The translations under genes were made by a program, and so were the position numbers. This document shows positions 1-6,815 of a DNA stretch of 14,551 nt, in pieces (within the stretch, counting starts at the first letter, position 1; each line of letters opens with the position of its first letter). The DNA is taken from contig JBCCBY010000047.1 in the NCBI GenBank assembly GCA_039033795.1, forward strand, positions 1 to 14,551, read 5' to 3'. The notes beneath the pieces are model-generated. The model made no database searches. It was not told where the DNA came from and saw nothing but the letters and a program-made list of their open reading frames with translations. The DNA is from Parvularcula sp039033795. Its GTDB lineage: Bacteria; Pseudomonadota; Alphaproteobacteria; Caulobacterales; Parvularculaceae.

Positions 1-1361
1 CCTGCGTGGGAGAGATCGAACTCCACCACCCCAAAGGCGGGCAACTCATCCTCCAAGCGATCAAGATGCTGACGGAACTCATATGACCCATCAAAAAAAT
101 GAGGGATGAAATCGTCCGGCTTCAGCAAGAGTGAGCCCGATGCGACGAGCACGGCGACCGCGCCCACACCAAGCGCTGCGCGGCCAGAATCGTCCGTCAC
201 AAAGGATGACGCCGCGTTGGCCATTCTTGCAAGAAAAGCACGCTGCACGGAGGGTCGGGGGCGGATCAAGCGCACCAGCGCCGGAATACCAAGAAACCCA
301 AGCACGAGACAAATCAAGCCGCCGAGCGCAACCAATGTGCCCAGCACATTGACGGGCGGCGCATCGGCGAAGTTCAGCATCAAAAAACCAAGCGCCGTGG
401 TCACGAAGGTCAAAGCGATGGGCGCCACGTTGCTCATGAGGGCGAGGGAAACAGCTTCCGACGGATCGTGGCCTGACAATTGTTCGTCTTGAATTGCCAT
501 CACCAAGTGCGAAAAACCTGCGACACCCAGCATCAGAACAATGGATGGAATGTTAGCTGTCAGCGCCATTATTTCGATGCCGACATGTCCGGCAACCCCC
601 AATGTCGCGACCGCTGCCAAGAGAGGCGTTACAACCAAAACGGCCGCAAACAGCGCCGAGCGGAGCAAGAAGAACGACAGCGCCCCAATCACCAACACAG
701 CGATCGGCAACAGGGTCACAAGATCTCGCTTGCCGGCTTTGCTGAGGGCATCAATGATCGCGAGTCGGCCACCATACCAGGGCACCAGACCCACAGCTTC
801 GACGTTTGATCGGGCCACGAGATCGCGCAACGCCGTGGAGACGATGTCGGCTCGCTCGGACACTTCGCCGACACCCTCGGCGATGACGACGATGATTGTG
901 GTCTTGCCGTCAGGCGACACCAGTCGGTCGACAAGCAGTTCATCATCCATCACCCGTGCACGGACCAAAGATGCGTCCATAGACGGATCATCCATCATAT
1001 CTTCGATGACAAGCTCATCGCCATCGGAGGAAACCCGTGGCGCATTGGTTATGGACGAGACGCGCCTTGCATAGGGGAGTGCCCACGCTTCCTCCGTTAG
1101 CTGACGGATAAGCGACAGGCGTTCTTCCGTAAAAAGATCGCCCTCCTCCGCATGAAGCGCAAGGCCAATGCCCTGGGTCAGCGCGTACTCTGCCTCAAGC
1201 GCCTTGAATTGCACCAGATTGATGTTGTCCTCGGCGAAGAAGGCTTTGCTATCGCCGCTGATGGAGAGTTTGGGAAGGCCAGAGGCTGCGCTCAAAAAAA
1301 TGATTGCGCATACAAGCAGCGCCAGCCGAGGGCGCACCTCAAAATACCGATCCCAGGCCAA
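1..1361 (-). CDS. RND/MMPL-family exporter, partial (C-terminal part beyond the left edge)
   Basis: Inner-membrane transporter of the RND superfamily, HAE3/MMPL-like branch. About 453 residues are visible and the frame is open at the left edge. Seen: one membrane helix at about 12-29, a large extracytoplasmic domain at about 30-210, then a helix bundle at about 213-367 and another helix at about 394-413 that begins the second repeat. The motif NFADAPPVNVLG (330-341) matches the end of the sterol-sensing-like helix block in this family. Start choice: TTG at 1361 has a strong GGAGG seven bases upstream. An in-frame ATG at 1391 has no usable spacing, and a stop lies just above it. An extended -10 at 1403-1411 would put the ATG almost at the transcript end, which also favours TTG. 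The fourth helix lacks the usual acidic residue (see findings). Substrate unknown; lipids or hydrophobic compounds are typical for the family. Confidence 0.85.
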   Translation of the reverse strand, partial: MAWDRYFEVRPRLALLVCAIIFLSAASGLPKLSISGDSKAFFAEDNINLVQFKALEAEYALTQGIGLALHAEEGDLFTEERLSLIRQLTEEAWALPYARRVSSITNAPRVSSDGDELVIEDMMDDPSMDASLVRARVMDDELLVDRLVSPDGKTTIIVVIAEGVGEVSERADIVSTALRDLVARSNVEAVGLVPWYGGRLAIIDALSKAGKRDLVTLLPIAVLVIGALSFFLLRSALFAAVLVVTPLLAAVATLGVAGHVGIEIMALTANIPSIVLMLGVAGFSHLVMAIQDEQLSGHDPSEAVSLALMSNVAPIALTFVTTALGFLMLNFADAPPVNVLGTLVALGGLICLVLGFLGIPALVRLIRPRPSVQRAFLARMANAASSFVTDDSGRAALGVGAVAVLVASGSLLLKPDDFIPHFFDGSYEFRQHLDRLEDELPAFGVVEFDLSHA

Positions 1362-1365
1362 CTCG

Positions 1366-1373
1366 CCCCCTCC
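1366..1373 (-). promoter_or_regulatory. Strong ribosome binding site selecting a TTG start
   Basis: The minus strand reads GGAGGGGG here, followed by CGAG and then TTG at 1361. The GGAGG core is seven bases from the TTG. The upstream ATG at 1391 is directly abutted by AAAAAGG with no spacer, so this site decides the exporter start. Confidence 0.6.
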
Positions 1374-1402
1374 GAATGCTTCGCCGCGCATCCTTTTTGT
1401 TC

Positions 1403-1411
1403 ATCATAACA
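1403..1411 (-). promoter_or_regulatory. Extended -10 element for the exporter
   Basis: The minus strand reads TGT then TATGAT: a TGn extension plus five of six bases of TATAAT. No good -35 is seen at 16-19 bases (GCCAGT or TGCCAG). Transcription would start near 1396, giving a leader of about 35 bases to the TTG start. Assigned by eye only. Confidence 0.35.
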
Positions 1412-1465
1412 TAAAGTAACGCGGCACTGGCACAAACCCCCAACAGCTCGCTTTGAGGAGATGCT

Positions 1466-2821
1466 TTATGCGGCAGCCCGCTCTCTCACTGCACGGAGGT
1501 TTTCAGCGAGGTTGAATGCTAGCTCTAGAGCTTGGCTCGCGTTCAACCGGGGATCGCAATGGGTGTGATAACGGGCTGAAAGATCATCATCATCGATCGC
1601 TTGGAGACCGCCCAGACACTCGGTGACGTCCTGGCCTGTCATCTCAAAGTGCACACCGCCGGGATACGCGCCTTCCGCCCGCACGAGATCAAAAAACTGG
1701 GTCACCTCGTCGAGGATCGAGGCCACACGGCGTGTCTTGTAGCCGCTTGATGCCTTGATGGTGTTGCCGTGCATGGGGTCGGACGACCACACGACCGCGC
1801 GCCCCTCGGCCTGGACCTTTGCCACCAGAGACGGAAGATATTGGCCAATCTTTTCGGCACCGAAACGAGAAATCAAGACAATCCGCCCCGCCACATTTTT
1901 TGGATTTAACCGGTCGAGCAGCGTGATCAGTTCATCGGGCGCCAAGGTCGGCCCGCACTTGATTCCAATGGGGTTCTTCACCCCACTACAGAATTCGACA
2001 TGGGCACCGTCCGGCTGGCGTGTCCGGTCGCCGATCCAGAGCATGTGCGCGGATGTGTCGTAAAAATCACCGGTGGTGGAATCGATCCGGGTCATCGCCT
2101 GCTCATAACCAAGCAACAGCGCCTCGTGGCTGGTGTAGAACTCCACCTGGTTGAGCGCAGGGTTGGCATCACCCGTGAGCCCGCAGGCGTCCATGAACGC
2201 CATGGCATCGGAAATCCTGTCCGCAAGCTCAAGATAGCGTTCGTGCTGCGGACCGCTGGCGAATTCGAGGTTCCACCGGTGCACGTTGCGCAAGGACGCA
2301 TAGCCGCCCTTGGCGAAAGCGCGGATCAGGTTGAGGGTCGACGCCGCTTGGCTATAGGCACGCAGGAGCCGCTGGGGATCAGGCACGCGTTCCTCCGGGG
2401 TGAACCCCATGCCATTGATGTTGTCCCCGCGATAGCTTGGCAGCGTGACATCGCCTTGGGTTTCGACAGGCGAGGAGCGCGGCTTGCCGAACTGTCCCGC
2501 CATTCGGCCCACCTTCACCACGGGCACGGCCGCTCCATAGGTCAGCGCGACCGCCATTTGCAGCAGCACCCTGAAGGTGTCCCGAATGTTGTCGGCGCTA
2601 AACTCCTTAAAGCTCTCAGCGCAATCGCCGCCCTGAAGAAGGAAGGCCTCACCCCGGCTGACGGCAGCCAAGCGGTCAGTCAGCGTCCGGCACTCCCCAG
2701 CAAAGACCAGTGGCGGATAGCCCGTGAGCTCCCCCTCCACGGCCGCCAAGGCGGTTGGATCGGGATAATCGTCCGGAATGTGCTTCGCCGGCTTTGTCCG
2801 CCAGCTATCCGCTGTCCACAT
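1466..2821 (-). CDS. aroG: Class II 3-deoxy-7-phosphoheptulonate synthase (DAHP synthase)
   Basis: Condenses phosphoenolpyruvate with erythrose 4-phosphate to DAHP, the first step of the shikimate pathway, in the cytoplasm. The 451 residues match the plant/mycobacterial class II type, not the E. coli class I type. Seen: N-terminus MWTADSWRTKPA, the metal-binding cysteine in QGGDCAESF (C67), the phosphate-binding block KVGRMAGQFGKPRSSP (103-118), TSHEALLLGYEQ, WIGDRTRQPDGAHVEFCSG, NPIGIKCGPT, SDPMHGNT (metal histidine) and HFEMTGQDVTECLGG. Start: ATG at 2821 has GGAGG six bases upstream at 2828-2832. The frame stays open further upstream, but that part is not family-like. The symbol varies between genomes (aroG, aroF). 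The exporter follows on the same strand after 104 bases. No leader peptide rich in aromatic codons is seen, so attenuation is not indicated. Confidence 0.96.
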   Translation of the reverse strand: MWTADSWRTKPAKHIPDDYPDPTALAAVEGELTGYPPLVFAGECRTLTDRLAAVSRGEAFLLQGGDCAESFKEFSADNIRDTFRVLLQMAVALTYGAAVPVVKVGRMAGQFGKPRSSPVETQGDVTLPSYRGDNINGMGFTPEERVPDPQRLLRAYSQAASTLNLIRAFAKGGYASLRNVHRWNLEFASGPQHERYLELADRISDAMAFMDACGLTGDANPALNQVEFYTSHEALLLGYEQAMTRIDSTTGDFYDTSAHMLWIGDRTRQPDGAHVEFCSGVKNPIGIKCGPTLAPDELITLLDRLNPKNVAGRIVLISRFGAEKIGQYLPSLVAKVQAEGRAVVWSSDPMHGNTIKASSGYKTRRVASILDEVTQFFDLVRAEGAYPGGVHFEMTGQDVTECLGGLQAIDDDDLSARYHTHCDPRLNASQALELAFNLAENLRAVRERAAA

Positions 2822-2850
2822 GATGGGCCTCCAAGAGCGCTGTTCACTAG

Positions 2851-2862
2851 GCGCCGGGGCGC
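2851..2862. repeat. GC-rich palindrome before the DAHP synthase gene
   Basis: GCGCCGGGGCGC: GCGCC and GGCGC arms around two bases, about 30 bases before the start codon and inside the likely 5' leader. It could be a small hairpin or chance in GC-rich DNA. Confidence 0.3.
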
Positions 2863-2903
2863 ATTGTTGCAATGTTCTTTCCTCAAACAGACGATTCCGC
2901 CCT

Positions 2904-2922
2904 GTCCCAATTCGGGACCGAA
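2904..2922. promoter_or_regulatory. Two overlapping inverted repeats upstream of DAHP synthase
   Basis: GTCCC-AATTC-GGGAC (2904-2918) overlaps TTCGG-GA-CCGAA (2911-2922). Both arms match exactly in each. They sit in the 196-base gap between the GNAT and DAHP synthase genes, about 85 bases from the DAHP synthase start, which suits an operator or alternative RNA hairpins. No repressor is identified. Confidence 0.3.
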
Positions 2923-3017
2923 ACGACCGTCGCTTCACTAGCCATTGAGCAGGAGCAGTGATTGTCACCAAAGCTCGCAGGATCTCTCCGAAGGATACCG
3001 GCGCTTCACCGCTCAGC

Positions 3018-3509
3018 TCATGGGTTGAGGTCAAACAGCAGCTGCGCGTTGCAGCGAGAGTAAGGCGTTGGACTCCATTCGTCCGGACCGAGAGGACGAA
3101 AGCCTGACTTGCGATAGAGGTGCAGCGCGGCCTCAAGCCCGCTGTGGGTTTCAAGCCATATTTTGCGCCCGCCCATGGAACGGGCCTCTGCCTTTGCGGC
3201 GGCCATCAATGCTTGACCGATTCCATGACCGCGCAGGCCGTCACGCACTGCCATTTTGGCCAGTTCGATGACGCTCTTTTCCGCCATCGGAATAAGCGCC
3301 ACGGTTCCAACGACCTCGCCCTCCAGTTCCGCCAACAGAACACGCCCGCCTTTCGCGAGAATATGGTGCTGAGGGTCACTCAGCATCTCTCGGTCTTTTG
3401 TTTCGACGTCGAAATATTGCTCAATCCATGCCAGATTGAGGTCTCTGAACGCCGCCGTATCGGCAAGGGCGAAAGGCCTGATTTTGAGCGCTGCTGACAC
3501 CATCACCAT
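3018..3509 (-). CDS. GNAT family N-acetyltransferase
   Basis: Probable acetyl-CoA-dependent N-acetyltransferase of 163 residues, the usual length for a single GNAT domain; cytoplasmic. Seen: the N-terminal strand ALKIRPF (7-13), helix residues around LNLAWIEQYF, strand VVGTVALIP (67-75), and motif A, LAKMAVRDGLRGHGIGQALM (83-102), whose RGHGIG loop binds the acetyl-CoA pyrophosphate. Motif B, HLYRKSGFRPL (130-140), follows. The C-terminus SPTPYSRCNAQLLFDL resembles small-molecule GNATs that end in a Y-x-R-x-N pattern. The start is the first of two close ATGs (3509 or 3503); neither has a strong ribosome binding site. The open frame continues to 3620, but that extension is not family-like. Substrate unknown. 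It diverges from the helicase gene and is followed by DAHP synthase, with no evident functional link. Confidence 0.88.
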   Translation of the reverse strand: MVMVSAALKIRPFALADTAAFRDLNLAWIEQYFDVETKDREMLSDPQHHILAKGGRVLLAELEGEVVGTVALIPMAEKSVIELAKMAVRDGLRGHGIGQALMAAAKAEARSMGGRKIWLETHSGLEAALHLYRKSGFRPLGPDEWSPTPYSRCNAQLLFDLNP

Positions 3510-3815
3510 CACGTCATCACTTGGGCAAAAGAGCGCCCGGCCGCGTCCAATACAACAAAGTGGCGGTGTTCCGAAAGTCATCGATCGCCGAGTGGCCCCT
3601 CTGGCGCGAACCGTGCACAACGCCAGAAGCCTTGCCCTTTACAGACGGCAGGCACAGCCCTACTGACGCCCGCGTGGTCGCGGCCTGTGCATAACGCATG
3701 GGATCAACGTCAGACGGCCCAACGATATGACGAGCGTCTGTCCTGCTGCTCGGGCGGGTTGGGCGTGGATGACCAGCCCAGATGACCCGAACGTGAGCAG
3801 CCACAAAGGCCACGC
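3510..3815. other. Divergent intergenic region holding the helicase leader
   Basis: These 306 bases between divergent genes contain no convincing gene. Short frames run through it on both strands but look like chance. A weak plus-strand promoter candidate is TTTACA (3638-3643), 17 bases, then TACTGA (3661-3666). Downstream are several inverted repeats: CGCG-TGGT-CGCG (3671-3682), CAGACG/CGTCTG (3711-3716 and 3735-3740) and the long hairpin at 3745-3801. If the promoter is right, the helicase mRNA leader is about 140 bases and highly structured. No clear promoter was seen for the GNAT gene. Confidence 0.5.
3745..3801 (+). promoter_or_regulatory. Long stem-loop in the helicase 5' leader
   Basis: Nested arms pair as GCTGCTC (3745-3751) with GAGCAGC (3795-3801), CGGGT (3755-3759) with ACCCG (3785-3789), TGGGC (3760-3764) with GCCCA (3776-3780), and TGG (3766-3768) with CCA (3773-3775) around an ATGA loop. 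That is 20 base pairs with small internal bulges. It ends three bases before the AAAGG ribosome binding site (3805-3809) of the helicase. No T-run follows, so it is not an intrinsic terminator. A role in translation control is inference. Confidence 0.55.
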
Positions 3816-5288
3816 ATGAGTGAAACCCAAGACGTCTCGGCAGAGGACGTCAGCGATCAAGATGTCTCCGCCTCGGCCGATACGGTCGACGGCACGGAAA
3901 CCACCGACATAGCAGGCGCAACCGACACGTCGGAGGCGATACCTGCGGACGCCCCCGTCACGATCAAGTTCGCCGATCTTGGTCTCGACGAGAAACTGCT
4001 CAAGGGGATCATCGACGCGGGCTATGACACCCCGACGCCCATCCAAGCCAAAGCGATACCCGAAGCCCTCAAGGGACGCGACGTCCTTGGCATTGCCCAG
4101 ACTGGCACCGGCAAAACAGCCGCTTTCACGATCCCTATGATTCATCGGCTGTCGCGGGGCCGGGCCAAAGCGCGGATGCCGCGCACCTTGATCCTCGCGC
4201 CGACCCGGGAGCTGGCGGCCCAGGTCTCCGAAAGCTTTGAAAAATACGGCAAGTACCACAAGCTTTCGATGGCGCTGCTGATCGGTGGGGTCAGCTTTAA
4301 AGACCAAGAGATCGCGCTGACCCGCGGTGTTGATGTGTTGATCGCCACACCGGGACGCCTGCTTGATCATTTTGAGCGGGGGAAACTTCTGTTGAACGGC
4401 GTTGAGGTGATGGTTGTTGATGAAGCCGACCGTATGCTCGACATGGGCTTCATTCCCGACATTGAGAAGATCTTTGGACTGACGCCTTTTACGCGGCAAA
4501 CGCTCTTTTTCTCAGCCACGATGCCGGCTGAGATCACGCGCCTGACACAGCAATTCCTGTCAGCACCCGCCCGTGTTGAAGTGAGCCGGCCCGCGCAAAC
4601 CGCTGAGACCATCACACAGCGGATCATCAAACTACCAAGCTCAGACGAGCGCATGAAGCGCGCAACGCTTCGCCACCTTATTGAAACAGCAGAGAATCTG
4701 AATAATGGCATTATCTTCTGTAACCGGAAGGTCAATGTCGATGTGGTGGCCAGATCACTTCAAAAGCACGGCTTTAACGCCCGCCCCTTGCATGGCGACT
4801 TGGCTCAGTCCTTCCGCATGGAGACGTTACAAAAGTTCCGGGATGGGGAGCTCAAACTCCTTGTTGCTTCAGACGTCGCAGCCCGGGGCCTCGATATCCC
4901 TGAGGTGAGCCATGTCTTTAATTTCTCCGTGCCCGTGAACTCTGACGATTATGTGCACCGCATTGGCCGGACGGGGCGTGCAGGGCGTGAAGGCACCGCT
5001 TTGATGATGGTCTGTCCGGGTGATGAGAAAGCCTTCGACGCGGTGCTGAAAACCACGGGGATGGACGGTATCGATGCGCTCGATTTGGGCGACTTCCTTA
5101 AGTCCTACAAGGACGAGCCGAGGTCACGGGAACCCCGCAACAGCAAAGAAAGCCGCCGGTCAGACCGTGGCGACCGCCGCGAGCGAGGCCGCCGTGCTCG
5201 AGAAGAGCGGGATTTCCCCTCGATGAAGCACGCCGACGACGTCAAAGGTTTTGGCGATCACGTCCCCGACTTCATGGGCGTTGCTTAA
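3816..5288 (+). CDS. DEAD-box ATP-dependent RNA helicase (RhlE-like)
   Basis: Unwinds RNA duplexes using ATP; this type acts in ribosome assembly and RNA turnover, often in the cold. All core motifs are present in 490 residues: Q motif near FADLGLDEK...TPTPIQ (52-77), motif I AQTGTGKT (94-101), Ia PTRELAAQ (129-136), GG at 157-158, Ib TPGRLLD (178-184), II DEAD (202-205), III SAT (233-235), IV IIFCNRK (299-305), V ARGLDIP (356-362) and VI HRIGRTGRAG (381-390). Flanking the core are an acidic N-terminal tail with DVS repeats (about 1-45) and an arginine/serine/aspartate-rich basic tail (about 430-470), likely for RNA contact. The end GFGDHVPDFMGVA resembles alphaproteobacterial RhlE-type proteins. 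The start ATG has AAAGG six bases upstream. The stop overlaps that of the opposing redoxin gene. Confidence 0.95.
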   Translation: MSETQDVSAEDVSDQDVSASADTVDGTETTDIAGATDTSEAIPADAPVTIKFADLGLDEKLLKGIIDAGYDTPTPIQAKAIPEALKGRDVLGIAQTGTGKTAAFTIPMIHRLSRGRAKARMPRTLILAPTRELAAQVSESFEKYGKYHKLSMALLIGGVSFKDQEIALTRGVDVLIATPGRLLDHFERGKLLLNGVEVMVVDEADRMLDMGFIPDIEKIFGLTPFTRQTLFFSATMPAEITRLTQQFLSAPARVEVSRPAQTAETITQRIIKLPSSDERMKRATLRHLIETAENLNNGIIFCNRKVNVDVVARSLQKHGFNARPLHGDLAQSFRMETLQKFRDGELKLLVASDVAARGLDIPEVSHVFNFSVPVNSDDYVHRIGRTGRAGREGTALMMVCPGDEKAFDAVLKTTGMDGIDALDLGDFLKSYKDEPRSREPRNSKESRRSDRGDRRERGRRAREERDFPSMKHADDVKGFGDHVPDFMGVA

Positions 5289-5806
5289 TTCAACGCTCTG
5301 ACAGCTTCCAAGATTGTTTCGACCGCGGGACGGTTTCGATAGCTCTTTGAGTTTGTGACATAGTCCTCTTCATAGAGCTTGGCCTCAACCACACCATTCT
5401 CATCGACAATGAAGATCGCCGGATGCGGAATACCGTACACGCGGCTACCAGGACGGTGCTCGTCGTTAAGGATGCCAAAGGCTTTAATGATGGCCGAGCC
5501 CTCATCGGCAACAAACGCGCTCTCAATCCCCTCGCTCTCAGCGAAGAGCTGCTGCAGGGCTTGGCTGTCATAGCTCACAAAGACGAGCGGCCGGTCGGCA
5601 GCGTCAAAGGCAGCAGCCTGATTATCGAGTTCGGTGACTTGGGATTTGCAGTAAGGACACCATGAGACCGAACGCACGAAGACGATCGTGGCGCCTTCGT
5701 CGCCAAGGGCTTCACTTAATGGCGCAGAATCCGGGATAACGCTTCCGACCTCCGGCCCAAGATCAGCAGCAGCAAGGGTAAGACTGAGAAAAAGCGCAAG
5801 CACCAT
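5285..5806 (-). CDS. Secreted AhpC/TSA-type redoxin with a CPYC motif
   Basis: Thioredoxin-fold redoxin of 173 residues. Seen: a short hydrophobic N-terminus, LALFLSLTLAAA (3-14), that looks like a signal peptide but lacks the usual positive charges; the core strand TIVFVRSVSWCPYCKSQ (40-56) with C50-P-Y-C53; and the cis-proline region near GIPHPAIFIVDENG. It resembles peroxiredoxin-like AhpC/TSA family proteins. The probable role is thiol-disulfide exchange or peroxide removal in the periplasm; reductase or peroxidase activity cannot be told from sequence. ATG at 5806 has AGGA eight bases upstream. The gene lies 51 bases behind miaA on the same strand, so the two may share a transcript. Its stop TAA (5285-5287, minus) overlaps the helicase stop (5286-5288, plus). 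Confidence 0.85.
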   Translation of the reverse strand: MVLALFLSLTLAAADLGPEVGSVIPDSAPLSEALGDEGATIVFVRSVSWCPYCKSQVTELDNQAAAFDAADRPLVFVSYDSQALQQLFAESEGIESAFVADEGSAIIKAFGILNDEHRPGSRVYGIPHPAIFIVDENGVVEAKLYEEDYVTNSKSYRNRPAVETILEAVRALN

Positions 5807-5857
5807 GGGACCATCCTGTTGTTGGGTCTTCGATAATTCGCGGACAACGCGTCAAAG

Positions 5858-6778
5858 TTACGTCGCCGTTGTCGCAGCACGGGCATGCGCGATGATGGCG
5901 TCCTCTTCCTCAAACGCTTGCCAGCCCGTTTGGTTCCGGAACCAGGTCAACTGACGTTTGGCAAAACGCCTGGTCTCTTGTTTTGCCGCGGCCACGGCGT
6001 CCTCATGGCTCATGAGGCCCGAAAGATGCGCAAGGAGTTCCGGCACGCCCAGCGCTTTCATCACAGGAAGATCCCGCGCCAAGCCCCGCGCACGGAGCGC
6101 GCGCACTTCGTCAAGCGCGCCTTCAGCCAGCATGCGATCAAACCGCTCCTCGCCGCGTTGATAGAGGATCTCCCGTTGAGGGCAGAGCAGGAGCGGGAGC
6201 ACAGGGCCCTCCGCCAACCGCACCCGCGGTTCCTTTTGCCAAGAGGAAAGCGGTCGTCCGGTCTCATCAAAAACCGCAAGCGCCCGAATATGGCGCTGCT
6301 GGTCGGCTGGCGCGAGACGCTCCATTTCTGGGTCAACGGACAGGAGGCGTGATCGCACCCCTTTGGGGCTTGCAAGCCATGCTGCGTTCAGGGCCTCCGT
6401 CACCGCCTGGGCGATATCAGGGATGGGCGAAAGCCCCTCGGTGATGGCCTTGAGATAGAGCCCCGTGCCGCCGCAGAGGATGGGTACATTCCCGCGGGCA
6501 CGGATCGCCTTGATCACGGTCTGCGCGTCACGGGCGAAACGGCCGGCCGAATAACGGTCGCTGCCCTCCACATGCCCATAAAGATGGTGCGGCACCCTGG
6601 CGTGGTCTTCGGCGCTCGGCCGCGCTGTGAGGATCGCGAGGTCGCGATAAACCTGCATGGAATCCGCGCAGATGACCTCCCCCCCAAGGACCTCAGCCAA
6701 GGCGATCGCCGACGACGACTTGCCGGACGCGGTCGGACCAGCGATCACGATCATAGGGACTAGCTCTTGCCGCGCCAT
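5858..6778 (-). CDS. miaA: tRNA dimethylallyltransferase MiaA
   Basis: Transfers a dimethylallyl group to N6 of adenosine 37 in tRNAs that read UNN codons, the first step toward ms2i6A. The 306 residues fit the family length. Seen: P-loop GPTASGKS (14-21), the catalytic block DSMQVYRDL (39-47) with D39 as the likely base, TARPS at the substrate-binding turn, LYGHVEGSDRYSAGRFARDA, GGTGLYLKA (103-111), QQRHIRALAVFDETGRP, and the C-terminal KQETRRFAKRQLTWFRNQ, which binds the anticodon arm. Start: ATG at 6778 has GAGAG six bases upstream. A longer frame to 6889 would overlap grxD and is not family-like; ATG at 6754 is a weaker alternative. It diverges from grxD with 37 bases between starts. The redoxin follows on the same strand. 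Confidence 0.97.
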   Translation of the reverse strand: MARQELVPMIVIAGPTASGKSSSAIALAEVLGGEVICADSMQVYRDLAILTARPSAEDHARVPHHLYGHVEGSDRYSAGRFARDAQTVIKAIRARGNVPILCGGTGLYLKAITEGLSPIPDIAQAVTEALNAAWLASPKGVRSRLLSVDPEMERLAPADQQRHIRALAVFDETGRPLSSWQKEPRVRLAEGPVLPLLLCPQREILYQRGEERFDRMLAEGALDEVRALRARGLARDLPVMKALGVPELLAHLSGLMSHEDAVAAAKQETRRFAKRQLTWFRNQTGWQAFEEEDAIIAHARAATTAT

Positions 6779-6804
6779 GCTTGGCTCTCTAGCTCCTCCC
6801 CCAT

Positions 6805-6809
6805 AGGAG
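6805..6809 (+). promoter_or_regulatory. Ribosome binding site of grxD
   Basis: AGGAG lies six bases before the grxD ATG. It is mirrored by CTCCT (6793-6797), so the short divergent region carries a small AGGAG/CTCCT inverted repeat that could hide the site in a hairpin. Confidence 0.6.
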
Positions 6810-6815
6810 ATCACC

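Noticed and set aside
541..1074. Plus-strand frame of 177 codons rich in serine and threonine
   Set aside because: It is the complement of the exporter gene, whose own frame gives clear membrane helices and family motifs.
2000..2941. Open frame of 313 codons on the plus strand
   Set aside because: It lies antisense to the DAHP synthase gene, has no recognisable motifs, and its composition is that expected of the complement of a GC-rich gene.
2822..3154. N-terminal extension of DAHP synthase and an attenuator leader peptide
   Set aside because: The extension is not family-like and a strong ribosome binding site marks ATG 2821. No run of Trp, Phe or Tyr codons was found in a short leader frame.
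3745..3801. Hairpin as an intrinsic terminator or tRNA-like gene
   Set aside because: No T-run follows on either strand, and no tRNA arms or conserved TTCGANTC-like block are present.
3517..3813. Small minus-strand gene of 98 codons between GNAT and helicase genes
   Set aside because: No motif, no clear ribosome binding site, and much of it follows the hairpin arms and GNAT start region.
3660..4499. Open frame of 279 codons on the minus strand
   Set aside because: It is antisense to the helicase core motifs; no domain, no ribosome binding site, and it covers the structured leader.
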